A DNA stretch of 64,000 bases from Salinicola acroporae (GCF_003206615.1 NZ_PZJW01000004.1:1-64000); one strand, 5' to 3'. Shown: positions 1 through 9,135, counted from the stretch's first letter. Numbers and translations are program-made. The notes: a model not told the origin generated them from the sequence alone.

Positions 1-126
1 GATATCGAAGGTGTCGAGGAGATCGTTGAGCATATTATTGCCCCGCTGGTCGGCCCTGAATCTGCATGGGCCAGCATAGCGTGTTGCTCGCAGGATGTTT
101 GTAAGAGATCAGCCATGAATGGCTAG
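1..126 (+). CDS. possible 3' end of an unidentified gene (partial)
   Basis: Reading frame 1 is open from the left edge for 41 codons and stops at TAG 124-126. The start lies outside the window. The peptide has an acidic, isoleucine/valine-rich beginning (DIEGVEEIVEHIIAPLVGP) and a cysteine pair near its end. No family is recognised. A 41-codon open frame in GC-rich DNA can occur by chance, so this is only a candidate tail. Confidence 0.25.
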   Translation, partial: DIEGVEEIVEHIIAPLVGPESAWASIACCSQDVCKRSAMNG

Positions 127-166
127 GGATTATCGATATTCAACGAGTCTCGAGCGGGCACTTAAC

Positions 167-348
167 TCATGAAATATCCCGCTGTCGAAGTGTCTTTGGC
201 GTCATGCCGGTGCCGCGCTTGAAGAAGTGGGTGAAGTCGGTGAGCTAGGAGAACCCCGTCGCTCGCTGACCTGGGCGATGCGGTGCTGGGTGTCGGTGAG
301 CTGGCGTTTGGCTTCGAGCAGCAGCCGGGCAGTACGGTTGCTGGGGCC
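167..348 (-). pseudogene. AraC-family regulator, C-terminal HTH remnant
   Basis: On the minus strand the region reads as the last two thirds of an AraC/XylS DNA-binding domain. First comes a helix with RLLLEAKRQLTDT and RIAQVSER, then, in another frame, LTDFTHFFKRGTGMTP followed by TLRQRDIS and TGA (167-169). The two halves are in different frames, with a shift near 254-260, and the second half also carries an in-frame TAG at 245-247. No effector domain precedes it, because the DNA upstream is the end of the MocR gene at 388. The order of helices matches the second HTH of AraC proteins, so this is a decayed fragment and not a functional gene. Confidence 0.6.
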
Positions 349-387
349 GCGAAGCCGCTAAAGCTGAACCAGGCTGCGGTCAGTGTT

Positions 388-1785
388 TCAAACCGTCTGC
401 CACAGCATCGGATCCGGATCGCCCAACGTCGCGGCGATGACCTGCAGGGCGTGCTCCAGGGCTTCGCGGCTCTCGGCGGCGCTGATGCAGACACGAATCG
501 CCTGGGGGGCGCTGACGCTACCGAGGCAGAAGCTTTCCGCCGTGCTGACGTTGACCCCTTGCGCCTGGAGCTGGCCCACCACATGGCTGGTGCGCAACTC
601 GCCCGGGAGTGCCAGCCACAGATAGAAACCGCCGCGATGCCCGCGTGGAGAGAACTCGCCCAGCCTCTCCATTGCGCGGTCGAAGCGCCACTCGAGCTCT
701 TCGCGCTGCCACTGCAATAGTGAATCGGCGTCGCCGCTCTCGATCCAGCGGCAGACCAGCGAGGCCATCAATGGCGGCGGCATCCAGCTCTGCGCCCGCA
801 GCGCTGCCGTCAATCGCCCGTGTAGCACCGGTGGCGCGCGCATGGCGCCGACGCGCAGGCCGCCGCCGAGCAGCTTGGCCACCGAGAACAGCGTGACCGT
901 GCACTCGGGGGCCAATCGATAGAGCGGTGTCACCGGTTCGTCATCGAGCTGGGGATGGATGTCATCCTCGATCAGCCAGAACTGTCGCTCCCGGGCCAGG
1001 GCGACCAGCGCGTGGCGCTGTGCCTCGCTCAGCCTCGCGGTGGTGGGGTTGTGGCAGTCCGGCATGACATAGAGCGCGCGGAACGGCTGCTGTTCGAAAG
1101 CACGCGCCAGCGCATCGATGTCGATCCCTGCCTCGTCGTGGGCGATCGCCACGCTCTTCAGCGACAGCTGCTGCAATCCGCTGATCAGGCCCGGATAGGT
1201 CAGCCGTTCCGCCGCCAGACGCTCACCGGGGGAGAGCAGGGCGCTGAGACTGAGGAAGATGCCGTGCATGCCGCCCTGGTTGATCACCAGCTCGTCCGCG
1301 GGAACCGGGCGTCCGAGTGTGGTCAGCCAGCCGGCGATGACTTCCCGCTGCCAGGTCAGGCCCGCTTCCGGCTGATAATCGATGGCCGCCCGCAACAGTT
1401 CGGGGTCGTGCTGGATCGACTGCATCGCCCGCGCCAGCGATGCCTCGCGCTGCGGGTGGGGGGGCGGCAGCGACAAACTGAGATCGACGATGCCGCTGTC
1501 CGGCGCGGCGCGACGGACATGATCGAAAGCCGGATGGGGTGCTCCGGCGCCGCGCACGTAGGTACCGCTGCCGACCCGTGCAGTGACGACACCGCGCTGT
1601 TCGGCGAGGGCGTAGGCGCGAGTCACGGTACCGACGGTGACGCCGAGGGCATCCGCCAGGCGTCGTTGCGGTGGCAGCTTGGCGCCCGCCACCAGTTCGC
1701 CGCTGGCGGTGGCGTTGGCGATGGCATCGGCCAGTTCGCGGTAGCGCGGGCCTTGCCCGGGTAGAGCAGGAATCCAAATTGTCAT
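388..1785 (-). CDS. MocR-type GntR/aminotransferase transcriptional regulator
   Basis: The 465-residue protein has the two-part MocR build. A GntR winged helix occupies about residues 12-75 (PPQRRLADALGV, then SGTYVR), and a class I aminotransferase fold runs from about 100 to the end. The expected PLP lysine is K304 in FSVAKLLGGGLRVG, and EDDIHPQL near 273 matches the PLP-ring Asp region. Members bind DNA as dimers and sense PLP or amino-acid ligands. It is transcribed divergently from alaX-lysE across 127 bp, so control of that pair (possibly amino-acid export) is likely. PdxR itself usually sits beside pdxST, which is absent, so a pyridoxal-synthesis role is not supported. Confidence 0.88.
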   Translation of the reverse strand: MTIWIPALPGQGPRYRELADAIANATASGELVAGAKLPPQRRLADALGVTVGTVTRAYALAEQRGVVTARVGSGTYVRGAGAPHPAFDHVRRAAPDSGIVDLSLSLPPPHPQREASLARAMQSIQHDPELLRAAIDYQPEAGLTWQREVIAGWLTTLGRPVPADELVINQGGMHGIFLSLSALLSPGERLAAERLTYPGLISGLQQLSLKSVAIAHDEAGIDIDALARAFEQQPFRALYVMPDCHNPTTARLSEAQRHALVALARERQFWLIEDDIHPQLDDEPVTPLYRLAPECTVTLFSVAKLLGGGLRVGAMRAPPVLHGRLTAALRAQSWMPPPLMASLVCRWIESGDADSLLQWQREELEWRFDRAMERLGEFSPRGHRGGFYLWLALPGELRTSHVVGQLQAQGVNVSTAESFCLGSVSAPQAIRVCISAAESREALEHALQVIAATLGDPDPMLWQTV

Positions 1786-1801
1786 GGTGACAAAAATCGA
1801 G

Positions 1802-1829
1802 TTGACCGGAAGATTAGGCGGTTTATGCT
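1802..1829 (+). promoter_or_regulatory. predicted sigma-70 promoter for alaX-lysE
   Basis: TTGACC (1802-1807) and TATGCT (1824-1829) are separated by 16 bp and lie 84 nt before the chosen alaX start. The block lies in the MocR/alaX divergent intergenic region, just beyond the MocR start. The call rests on consensus match only. Confidence 0.4.
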
Positions 1830-1912
1830 CGAATTGTTCGGTCTTTTGGCCGCAAAGTCAACAAATTGTACCCATTCAATTTTTGAGGAACGACCTCCTC
1901 GAGAGGTGTCCG

Positions 1913-2692
1913 ATGTCTACCGCACTGACGTTTCGCGAACTCCCTTACGCCCGCGAGAGCCTGGCGACCGTGTTGGCAACGACAGGGGCAATTGGCGAGG
2001 GTGGTGTGGTGGCGAACAGCGTGGTCATTACGGATGCGACGCTGTTCTATCCCCATGGCGGCGGCCAGCCGGGGGACCAGGGCGTGTTCATCACCGCCGA
2101 CGGCCGCACGCTGAAGGTGCTCGATACGCGCAAGGGCGACAACGGGCAGGTCCATCATCTGCTCGATCCGGCCCACGGGCTGGAGGCGGGGCAGAGTGTC
2201 ACCCAGCAGATCGACTGGGAGCGGCGCTATGCCCACATGCGCATGCATACCGCGCTGCATCTGCTCTCCGTCATCGTCCCTCACGGGGTCACCGGCGGCA
2301 GCATCGGTGCCGAGCGTGGCCGACTCGACTTCGATCTGGGCGAGGCCAGCTTCGACAAGGATGAGCTGAGCGAGCGGCTCAACGCCCTGATCGCCGCCGA
2401 CTATCCGGTCACCAGCGAGTGGATCAGCGAAGCCGAGCTCGACGCGCATCCCGAGCTCGTCAAGACGATGTCGGTGACACCACCGCGGGGCGCCGGGAAA
2501 ATTCGCATGGTGCGCATCGGCGACGTCGACTATCAGCCCTGTGGCGGCACCCACGTCGCCTCGACTGCGGAGATCGGCCCGATTCAGGTCGCCAGTATCA
2601 AGAATCGCGGCGCGCGCAACCGCCGCTTCACGCTGACCTGGGCCGGGCCGGCGATGCCGGCGCCATGCACCGCCGTCGGGGGGAGCCGGTGA
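1913..2692 (+). CDS. alanyl-tRNA editing protein (AlaX family)
   Basis: The 259-residue protein resembles the free-standing editing domain of alanyl-tRNA synthetase, which hydrolyses Ser- or Gly-mischarged tRNA-Ala in the cytosol. The zinc site is visible as HTALH (residues 112-116) and CGGTH (C210, H214). The glycine-rich FYPHGGGQPGD near residue 45 is also typical. The frame is open upstream to 1784, but the ATG at 1913 fits the family N-terminus better and is preferred. The stop codon overlaps the start of the lysE-like gene (ATGA), so the two are translationally coupled. Coupling to an amino-acid exporter fits a role in limiting misuse or build-up of a near-cognate amino acid. Confidence 0.85.
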   Translation: MSTALTFRELPYARESLATVLATTGAIGEGGVVANSVVITDATLFYPHGGGQPGDQGVFITADGRTLKVLDTRKGDNGQVHHLLDPAHGLEAGQSVTQQIDWERRYAHMRMHTALHLLSVIVPHGVTGGSIGAERGRLDFDLGEASFDKDELSERLNALIAADYPVTSEWISEAELDAHPELVKTMSVTPPRGAGKIRMVRIGDVDYQPCGGTHVASTAEIGPIQVASIKNRGARNRRFTLTWAGPAMPAPCTAVGGSR

Positions 2693-3291
2693 TGTCACTG
2701 ACCTGGTGGTTCTCGGTAGCGCTGTTTTCGATCTCGATGACCGGTACGCCTGGCCCCAACAACGTGATGCTGACGGCCTCCGGCGCGCTCTACGGCTATC
2801 GCCGCACGCTACCGCACATCTTCGGTATCATGGCCGGCTGCTTCGTGCTGTTTATGGCGGTGGCGCTGGGGCTCGGCGTGCTGTTCGAGCGTTTCCCAGT
2901 GATCCAGCAAGGGCTCAGGATCGTCGGCGCCGTTTATCTGCTCTATCTGGCGTGGAAGATCGCCAAGGCACCACCGCCGAACCTGGCGGCCAGGGAGGGC
3001 GCCAAGCCGCTGACGGCCTGGCAGGCGGCGGTATTCCAGTTCGTCAATCCCAAGGCCTGGGTGATGGGCATTGCGCTGATTGCCGGCTTCATGCCCGCCG
3101 ACGGCCCGTTGCTCGCCAATGCGCTGGTGTTGTCGGCGTTCATGGAGATCGTCGGTTTTTTCTGTATCTCGTGCTGGGCCGGGTTTGGCATGGCGCTCGG
3201 CCGGCTGCTGAAGACGCCGCGAGCCTGGCGGATCTTCAATGGCGCGATGGGGCTCGCCACGGCAGCCTGCGTGGGGTTCATCGTGACGTGA
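2692..3291 (+). CDS. LysE/RhtB-family amino-acid exporter
   Basis: The 199-residue protein has about six hydrophobic segments and the LysE/RhtB N-terminal signature TPGPNN near residue 18, followed by a conserved GYR-type loop. Its length is normal for the family, which exports amino acids such as lysine, homoserine or threonine across the inner membrane. It starts in the ATGA overlap with alaX. The substrate cannot be deduced. It converges with the nitroreductase gene, leaving 13 bp between stops. Confidence 0.85.
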   Translation: MSLTWWFSVALFSISMTGTPGPNNVMLTASGALYGYRRTLPHIFGIMAGCFVLFMAVALGLGVLFERFPVIQQGLRIVGAVYLLYLAWKIAKAPPPNLAAREGAKPLTAWQAAVFQFVNPKAWVMGIALIAGFMPADGPLLANALVLSAFMEIVGFFCISCWAGFGMALGRLLKTPRAWRIFNGAMGLATAACVGFIVT

Positions 3292-3304
3292 GGTCTGCTC
3301 GGGA

Positions 3305-4027
3305 TTAGCGCGTCGCCCAGCCCTGGCTGTGCAGGTAGTCCAGAATGAACGGTCGGGTTTCCTTGATGATCATCCGCTGGATCATCGCGCTCCAGGTCTC
3401 GGTGCGCTGCTGGCTGTCGCGCTGCTGATAGTAGCGCGTGATCTGATCGTCGTAATCGGCCAGCACGGCCGGGTCGATCTTCCGGTAGCGGTTCTCGTGG
3501 ACCAGCATCGCCTGGGGCAGGCGAGGTTTGAGATCGGGTTCGGCATCCGGCCAGCCGACGCAGAAGCCGAACAGCGGCAGCACGAACTTCGGCAGCTCCA
3601 GTAGCTCGGTCACGCTGGCGATGTTGTTGCGCAGCCCGCCGATGAACACCCCGCCCATGCCCAGTGACTCCGCCGCGATCATGGCGTTCTGGGCCATCAA
3701 CGCCGTATCCACGCAGCCCACCAGCAGTTGCTCGGCGCGACCCAGTTGTGCTTCCGGGCAGATCTGCTGGTGGCGGTTGAAGTCGGCGCAGAACACCCAG
3801 AACTCTGCCGCCTGCGCGACCCACTGCTGGCCGCCGGTCAGTTCCACCAGCTCTTCTCTCATCGCGGTATCGGTGATGCGCACGATGGACGAGCACTGCA
3901 GGAAGCTGGAAGTCGAGGCGGAGTGCGCGGCGGCGATGATCGCCTCACGCTGGTCATCGCTGATCGACTGGTCGGTGAAGGCGCGAATCGAGCGATGGCT
4001 GCGCAACAGGTCGATGGTCGGCGTCAT
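3305..4027 (-). CDS. NADPH-dependent flavin nitroreductase/oxidoreductase (NfsA/FRP type)
   Basis: The 240-residue protein begins with a motif typical of FMN nitroreductases (RSHRSIRAFTDQ). A serine-rich FMN-phosphate loop follows (HSASTSSFLQ, about 34-43), and GMGGVFIGGLRN around residue 127 is also typical. Such enzymes reduce nitroaromatics, quinones or flavins with NAD(P)H in the cytosol. The frame extends upstream, but the ATG at 4027 gives the canonical N-terminus. The neighbouring DUF924 gene is on the same strand 80 nt upstream, so cotranscription is possible. Confidence 0.82.
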   Translation of the reverse strand: MTPTIDLLRSHRSIRAFTDQSISDDQREAIIAAAHSASTSSFLQCSSIVRITDTAMREELVELTGGQQWVAQAAEFWVFCADFNRHQQICPEAQLGRAEQLLVGCVDTALMAQNAMIAAESLGMGGVFIGGLRNNIASVTELLELPKFVLPLFGFCVGWPDAEPDLKPRLPQAMLVHENRYRKIDPAVLADYDDQITRYYQQRDSQQRTETWSAMIQRMIIKETRPFILDYLHSQGWATR

Positions 4028-4107
4028 GGATTGGCTCCGGATGAGTGTCAGGGCCGCATGATCGCGCGTTTGCAGTCCGAAAATAAAGTTCGCCTGCTTA
4101 TTTTCTG

Positions 4108-4656
4108 CTAGAAGGCCGACCCCGGCTGGCGCAGGAACGCGACCTCCTCCGGCGTCGACTCCCGCCCCAGAATGGCATTGCGATGCGGATAACGGCCGAA
4201 GCGCTCGATGATCTCGCGGTGACGGTGCTCGTAGTCGAGCTGCGTCTCCATGCCGGGAACGTCGAACAGCGCGACCGCACGGGCATGGATCGCCAGCGAC
4301 TCGCTGTGCATGAACGGCATGTAGGCGAAGATGCGCTGCGCGACGGGCAGCTCGGCATCCTCCCCGCGGGCGATCAACTCCTGGGCCAGCGCCAGGGCCA
4401 GCGGGTCCTGGGCGAAGGCGCCCGGGGTGTCGCGATGAACGTTGCGCGAGAACTGGTCCTGCACGATGATCTCCGCCAGTCGGCCGGCCGGCGTCTCGCG
4501 CCACTGCCAGCATTCGCAATGCGCGGCGGCGGCCAGAGTGTCGCCGAAGCGCTCGGCGATGGTGCGGTCGAGATCGGCGTCCTTGCGGAACCACTCCTTG
4601 GGGGTCAGCGTCTCGAACCAGAAGTCGAGAACCTGGTGCGGCGTGGCGATGGTCAT
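4108..4656 (-). CDS. DUF924 family protein
   Basis: The 182-residue protein opens with LDFWFETLTPKEWF, the hallmark of DUF924. It also carries the conserved QDQFSRNVHRDTPGAF and FAYMPFMHSESL blocks and a C-terminal GRYPHRNAILGR. The family is alpha-helical with TPR-like character and has no established biochemical role. The ATG at 4656 is chosen because it sits directly before the conserved core. The gene lies between an MFS transporter and a nitroreductase on the same strand. Confidence 0.88.
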   Translation of the reverse strand: MTIATPHQVLDFWFETLTPKEWFRKDADLDRTIAERFGDTLAAAAHCECWQWRETPAGRLAEIIVQDQFSRNVHRDTPGAFAQDPLALALAQELIARGEDAELPVAQRIFAYMPFMHSESLAIHARAVALFDVPGMETQLDYEHRHREIIERFGRYPHRNAILGRESTPEEVAFLRQPGSAF

Positions 4657-4748
4657 GAAGTCGGTCTCCGGGCCGGCGGATGGTGGCATCGAGTCCGGCA
4701 GCTTATCGCACTGCGGCCCGGGGCAATAACCGGTGGGCAGCGCGAAGG

Positions 4749-5945
4749 TCAGGCTGGCACCAGCGACCGGTCGCGCCGACGGATCTGCCAGGCGAAGCCG
4801 AAGCCGACCGGCAGCACGGCGACGGCGGCGAGCGCCAGGGTCGGCGTGGTGCCGGACAGCGCGATGATCCCGCCGCCGACGGCGGTACCCAGCGACTGCC
4901 CGGTGAAGAAGGCGGTGGCGAACAGCGATACCGCCGCGCCACGCCGCTCCGGCGCCATCTGGGTGGCGGTGGTCTGCAGCGTGTTGTGGAGCATGTAGAA
5001 GCCCAGCCCGAACAGGTAGCAGCCAATGACGCCGACGCCGGGCGTCGGTTTCAGGCAGATGGCGGCCAGCGCGATCGCGATCAGCACGCAGCCCAACTGG
5101 CACAGCCCGCTCTCGCCGAGTTTCGGCACCAGCCGCCGCGCCAGCAGGGCGAAGCTCAAGCCCCCGAGGGCGAACACCGCCAGGATCAATCCGGCCTCGG
5201 TCAGCGGCAGCCCCCCGACGACATGCAGGTGACTGGCGACGAAGGCGAAACCGCAGAATACCGCGGCGCCTTCGCAGAACACCGCGACCAGCACCACCCT
5301 CGGCCAGGACTTCTGCAACACGTAGCGCAGGCTCACGCCGAGCGACTCCGGCTTGCGCCCCTGGGGCCGCTCGTGACGCCCTGCGCGGTACCACAGCAGT
5401 CCGCTGGCGGCGGCGAACAGCAAGGTGTAGACCAGAAACGGCCACTGCCACCAATCCTGTTCCGCGGCCAGCCCGCCGAACGTCTGGCCGCAGGCGAGTC
5501 CGCAGATCTGGCCGATCAGAAAACGCGCCAGCACCGCCTGGCGCTGCTCGTAGGGCACGTTGTCGCCGATCCACGCCATTGCCAGCGGAATGACCGCCGC
5601 GCACCCCACTCCCGCCAGCATGCGCGCCGCGATCAGCGTCGCCAGCGTCCCCGATAGCGCACAGAGCAGGCTGGCCACGGCGGCGAGCAGCGAGAACAGC
5701 GAGATCACGCGCAGCTTGCCGTAGCGATCACCGCTGGGGCCCAGCACCAGTTGCAGGCAGCCATAGACGATGGCGAAGGCGGTGATGGCCCAGGAGGCGG
5801 CGCTCAGGGTGGTGGTGTAGACCTCGGCGAGGCGCGGCAGCATCGGATCGAGGATTCGCTGGGTGGCGGAGGCGCAGAAGGCGGTCATCGCCAGCAGAAC
5901 GATGGTGGGCCAGGGCGTGGGCGCTACGGAGGTGGTCGCTGACAC
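4749..5945 (-). CDS. MFS transporter (YnfM/Bcr-like drug or solute exporter)
   Basis: The protein of about 398 residues has 12 predicted membrane segments. The MFS motif A-like loop GPSGDRYGKL lies after the second helix, and a repeat-like LLARRLVPKLGESGL begins the second half. No SD or ATG stands at the extreme 5' end. A GTG at 5945 is used, and a TTG at 5954 is the alternative. The family exports drugs or small metabolites by proton antiport, and the substrate here is unknown. A 12-bp palindrome lies 47 bp upstream. Confidence 0.78.
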   Translation of the reverse strand: MSATTSVAPTPWPTIVLLAMTAFCASATQRILDPMLPRLAEVYTTTLSAASWAITAFAIVYGCLQLVLGPSGDRYGKLRVISLFSLLAAVASLLCALSGTLATLIAARMLAGVGCAAVIPLAMAWIGDNVPYEQRQAVLARFLIGQICGLACGQTFGGLAAEQDWWQWPFLVYTLLFAAASGLLWYRAGRHERPQGRKPESLGVSLRYVLQKSWPRVVLVAVFCEGAAVFCGFAFVASHLHVVGGLPLTEAGLILAVFALGGLSFALLARRLVPKLGESGLCQLGCVLIAIALAAICLKPTPGVGVIGCYLFGLGFYMLHNTLQTTATQMAPERRGAAVSLFATAFFTGQSLGTAVGGGIIALSGTTPTLALAAVAVLPVGFGFAWQIRRRDRSLVPA

Positions 5946-5991
5946 GGGCGGCAAGTCCGGGTGAAGGGTGGAAGGATGGGATTCTGCGATA

Positions 5992-6003
5992 TTAGCATGC
6001 TAA
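5992..6003. promoter_or_regulatory. 12-bp palindrome upstream of the MFS gene
   Basis: TTAGCATGCTAA is a perfect dyad between the divergent MFS and RcnB-like genes. Its position suits an operator. No adjacent regulator gene accounts for it. Confidence 0.3.
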
Positions 6004-6157
6004 GTGAGATCCGCCGCAGTTTGCACGCCGGCTTTCCCCAATGGCGCCGCTGGCGCCAGGGCGATCAGCCAGAATGCACAATTCGTGAACACTGTTTTCT
6101 TATTGAGGTTTCATGCTGGACCCATCTCGTCATCGACGGCAATGATAGGAGATTTCC

Positions 6158-6523
6158 ATGAAACATCGCGTCGTCACCATCGGCGTCCTGATCGCCGCGC
6201 TGGGCACCGCCGGAATCGCCCAGGCCGATCCGGGTCATGGCCATGGAAAAGGGCATGGCCCTCAAGGCAAAGGCCCTCACGGCCACGATCATCACGATCG
6301 ACATACCAGGGGCCATGACGGCTACCGGGACCATCGCGGCTGGCACGAGGGCGGCCATCTCGCCGATCGTTACTACCGCGACGACCGCTACTGGGTACGC
6401 GACTGGCATGCGCGGCATCTGCGGGAACCGCCACGGGGACATCGCTGGTTGAACATCGACGGCGATTACGTACTTGCCGCGGTCGCCACTGGCGTGATCA
6501 CGGCGATCATTCTCAACCATTGA
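6158..6523 (+). CDS. RcnB-like periplasmic His-rich metal-homeostasis protein
   Basis: The 121-residue protein has a signal peptide (about 1-24, ending AQA). A histidine/glycine/aspartate-rich stretch follows (GHGHGKGHG and DHHDRH), then the RcnB-type module with RHLREPPRGHRWLNIDGDYVL and a hydrophobic tail. RcnB-family proteins act in the periplasm and modulate nickel/cobalt efflux in E. coli. Metal binding here is inferred from the His content. It has a good ribosome site (aggaga, 6 nt before the ATG) and stands alone, with no rcnA neighbour in the window. Confidence 0.72.
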   Translation: MKHRVVTIGVLIAALGTAGIAQADPGHGHGKGHGPQGKGPHGHDHHDRHTRGHDGYRDHRGWHEGGHLADRYYRDDRYWVRDWHARHLREPPRGHRWLNIDGDYVLAAVATGVITAIILNH

Positions 6524-6647
6524 TCCCGGCTGCCGCCCCGTTGCGGCCGCCTGATGCGTCGTCACTGGCTTTGACCAAAGCGGCAGTGTCTCTGTCCGGG
6601 CTTCTGGTAGGCTCGTCGATCCGATGGCCTGGCAAAGTCGACTTCCC

Positions 6648-7595
6648 ATGAATCTCAAGGCGCTCCGGCTGTTCCGATTGACCGTGCTGCATGGCTCGCT
6701 GTCGGCGGCGGCGCAGGCGGCCAACCTGAGCCAGCCCGCCGCCAGCCGGCTGATCGCCTCGCTGGAGGCGGAGCTCAAGCTGACGCTGTTCGAGCGTACC
6801 CACCAGAAGCTGTTGCTGACCCTGGAAGGGGAGCGCTTCTATCGAGAGGCCGAGCATATCCTCAACGGGGTCGAGGAGATTCCCACCATTGCCGGCGAGA
6901 TCCGCCAGCAGACGGTCGAGGCGTTGCGCATCATCACCTCCGCACCCATCGGCGCCACGCTGCTGCCGGCGGCGATTGCCGAACTGCGCGAGCGTTGCCG
7001 CGGGCTCAACTGCAAGATCGATATCGGCAGCCGGTTCGATGTCGAGCGCCAGGTTGGGTCGCGGCGCTACAACGTCGGCCTGCTGTCGCTGCCGGTGGAG
7101 AACGTCATCGTCGAGCTGGCGGTGGAGCCTCTGCTGCAGGCGACCACCCAGGTGCTGATGCCGGCCGACCATCCGCTGGCGGCGCTCGAACGGATACCGG
7201 TCGAGGCGCTGGTCGATTCGCCTTTCGTCACCCTCAAGCCGCAACAGATCTGGCGCCAACGACTGGATCGGCTGTTCGACGGGGTCGGGCGCAAGCCCCG
7301 GATCGCGCTGGAGGTCGGCTCGACGCAACTGGTGCCGCGCTTCGTCGAGGCCGGCTTCGGGTTGGGGCTGCTCGATCTGGCTTGTTGCGGCGCCGCCGTC
7401 GGATCGGGCGCAGGAACGGCCGGCACGGTGATGCGGCCGATCACGCCTGCCACCGAGCTGACCTACGCCTGCATCCTGCCGCCGGCGGGGCAGCGCCCCA
7501 TCGCGCGGCGCTTCATCGAGACCTTGCGCGAGACGCTCGAGGTGCGCGGCCGACAGGACCGCGCGTTTGGTGATGGTGTCACCCTGCTCTCCTGA
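6648..7595 (+). CDS. LysR-family transcriptional regulator
   Basis: The 315-residue LysR protein has an N-terminal winged helix (KALRLFRLTVLHGSLSAAA, then LSQPAASRLI) and a two-lobed effector domain from about residue 90. The ATG at 6648 is preferred over 6624 because it matches the family N-terminus. It converges with the OprD porin gene and is the nearest regulator to the porin-hydrolase-lyase-DcuC unit, so it may control that unit. That link rests on proximity alone. Confidence 0.85.
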   Translation: MNLKALRLFRLTVLHGSLSAAAQAANLSQPAASRLIASLEAELKLTLFERTHQKLLLTLEGERFYREAEHILNGVEEIPTIAGEIRQQTVEALRIITSAPIGATLLPAAIAELRERCRGLNCKIDIGSRFDVERQVGSRRYNVGLLSLPVENVIVELAVEPLLQATTQVLMPADHPLAALERIPVEALVDSPFVTLKPQQIWRQRLDRLFDGVGRKPRIALEVGSTQLVPRFVEAGFGLGLLDLACCGAAVGSGAGTAGTVMRPITPATELTYACILPPAGQRPIARRFIETLRETLEVRGRQDRAFGDGVTLLS

Positions 7596-7634
7596 GGCGG
7601 GCAAGACGGCTTGGCGGTGACGGGGTTGACCGCG

Positions 7635-8984
7635 TCAGAGCTTCAGGGTATAGCCGAGCAGGATGCGGTTCTCGTTGGCGTCGCGGGTGAAGTTGGCGCG
7701 GCGTGAGGCGTTGCGCCAGCGCAGCGACAGCCCCTCGAGCATGCCCCCCTGGACGATGTACTCGATGTCGACATCCCGCTCCCACTCCCTCGCCTCGCCG
7801 TCGAAATCGCGGACGCTGGCCTGGTCGCCGGTCGCATACCGGAGCATGAAGGTCAGCCCGGGCAGGCCGAGATCGCTGAAGTCGTAGTCGTAGCGGGCGT
7901 GCCAGACCCGTTCGCCGGTCTCGGTGAAGTTGCTGATCTGGTACTGGGAGAACAGGTAGACGTTGGTACCGCTCAGATAGGTGAACGGGGTATCGCCAAA
8001 CTGGGACTGGTAGCCGCCACTCCAGGTATGTGCGCCCAGCCGATAGCGCAGCCGCGTGCTGACGGCGCGGTTGTCCACCTTGCCGGCCTCGGCGGCGCCC
8101 TGTTCACTGGCGTCGAAATAGCGGATGTCGGCGCCCAGCCGACCCGAACCCAGACCGATGCCGTCGCTCAGCCCCACATAGTGCTGGCGATAGATGTCCT
8201 CCAGCTGCGCGTAGTGATAGCCGAGGCGGGCGCGCTTGCCGAGATGGTACTCCCCGCCGATGAACTGGAAGCGGTTACTGGAGGCCCTGCCGTAGGCGCC
8301 GCTCTTGCGGTTCAGCGCCATCGGTTCGTGCTCGGTCTCGTCGCGCTGTCGGGTGCGGTTGAGCTGGCCTGCCGTCAGCTCCAGGCCCTCGATGTCGGTG
8401 GAGGTGATCTGGGTGCCGAGGAACGACTGCGTGAACAGCCGACTGGCATTGGGGCGCAGCGACGGCAGGCGCGGCTCGAGATAGCCGTAACGCAATACGC
8501 TGTCGCCGGCGCGGATCTTGGCGGTGGCGCCGAACTTGGTGTAGTCGTCCTCGGCATGGTCATCGTCATCGATCTTCAGCAGGCCGGTGCCGGCCCGCGA
8601 CGGGCTCGAATCGAGCTTTACGCCCAGCATGCTGATGGTGTCGACGCCGAACCCGATCGGGCCCTCGGTGAAGCCGGAGTCGGCCCGGAACAGAAAGCCC
8701 TGGGCCCACTCCTCGCGCTTGTTGTTGTCCTGGTCGCCCTCGAGATAGTCGCGGGTGATGAAGTAGTTCTTGAGCTCCAGCGAGGCGGTGCTGTCCGCCA
8801 GGAAATCGGCCTGGGCCGGAGCGGCGAGGGCCAGTGCCAAAGTCCAGGTGCCCGCGAAAGTCGCTATCGATAAAGGCGTCGCTATTGCTGAAAGTGTCTT
8901 TATCGGCGTCTTTATTGACAGCGGCCGGCGCGCGCGTGCAAGTCGAGATTGCCGGGTCGTGCTGCGGTGGCGTGGCGTATTCAT
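7635..8984 (-). CDS. OprD-family outer-membrane porin
   Basis: The 449-residue precursor has a long basic N-region, a hydrophobic core (ATFAGTWTLALALAAPAQA) and a mature start at about ADFLADSTASLELKNYF, typical of OprD. Alternating aromatic and charged segments suit an 18-strand barrel, and the last strand ends LLGYTLKL. OprD porins admit amino acids, peptides or aromatic/organic acids. The ATG at 8984 follows a strong AGGAG. It is the last gene of the minus-strand set dcuC-like, lyase, hydrolase, porin, with a 151-bp gap before it that could hold its own promoter. Confidence 0.85.
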   Translation of the reverse strand: MNTPRHRSTTRQSRLARARRPLSIKTPIKTLSAIATPLSIATFAGTWTLALALAAPAQADFLADSTASLELKNYFITRDYLEGDQDNNKREEWAQGFLFRADSGFTEGPIGFGVDTISMLGVKLDSSPSRAGTGLLKIDDDDHAEDDYTKFGATAKIRAGDSVLRYGYLEPRLPSLRPNASRLFTQSFLGTQITSTDIEGLELTAGQLNRTRQRDETEHEPMALNRKSGAYGRASSNRFQFIGGEYHLGKRARLGYHYAQLEDIYRQHYVGLSDGIGLGSGRLGADIRYFDASEQGAAEAGKVDNRAVSTRLRYRLGAHTWSGGYQSQFGDTPFTYLSGTNVYLFSQYQISNFTETGERVWHARYDYDFSDLGLPGLTFMLRYATGDQASVRDFDGEAREWERDVDIEYIVQGGMLEGLSLRWRNASRRANFTRDANENRILLGYTLKL

Positions 8985-9135
8985 GCTGAACTCCTGTTCG
9001 TTTTTCGTGTTGTGGGGAGCGTCTGGCGCGGCCGCTCGCGGCTCGACGCTGGCCATCGAGCGGACGCAGGTTCCCTGTCCCGCCCGCCGAGCGAACGAGG
9101 GGCAGTGATCGGAAAAAGTGTGGTGAGGGCTAGCG

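Noticed and set aside
162-584. 140-codon minus-strand frame overlapping the MocR end
   Set aside because: It joins the shadow of MocR to the out-of-frame AraC remnant. Only the AraC similarity is meaningful, and it is annotated as a pseudogene.
4108-5604. 498-codon frame extending the DUF924 gene upstream
   Set aside because: The extension is a shadow of the MFS gene. The DUF924 core begins at the ATG at 4656.
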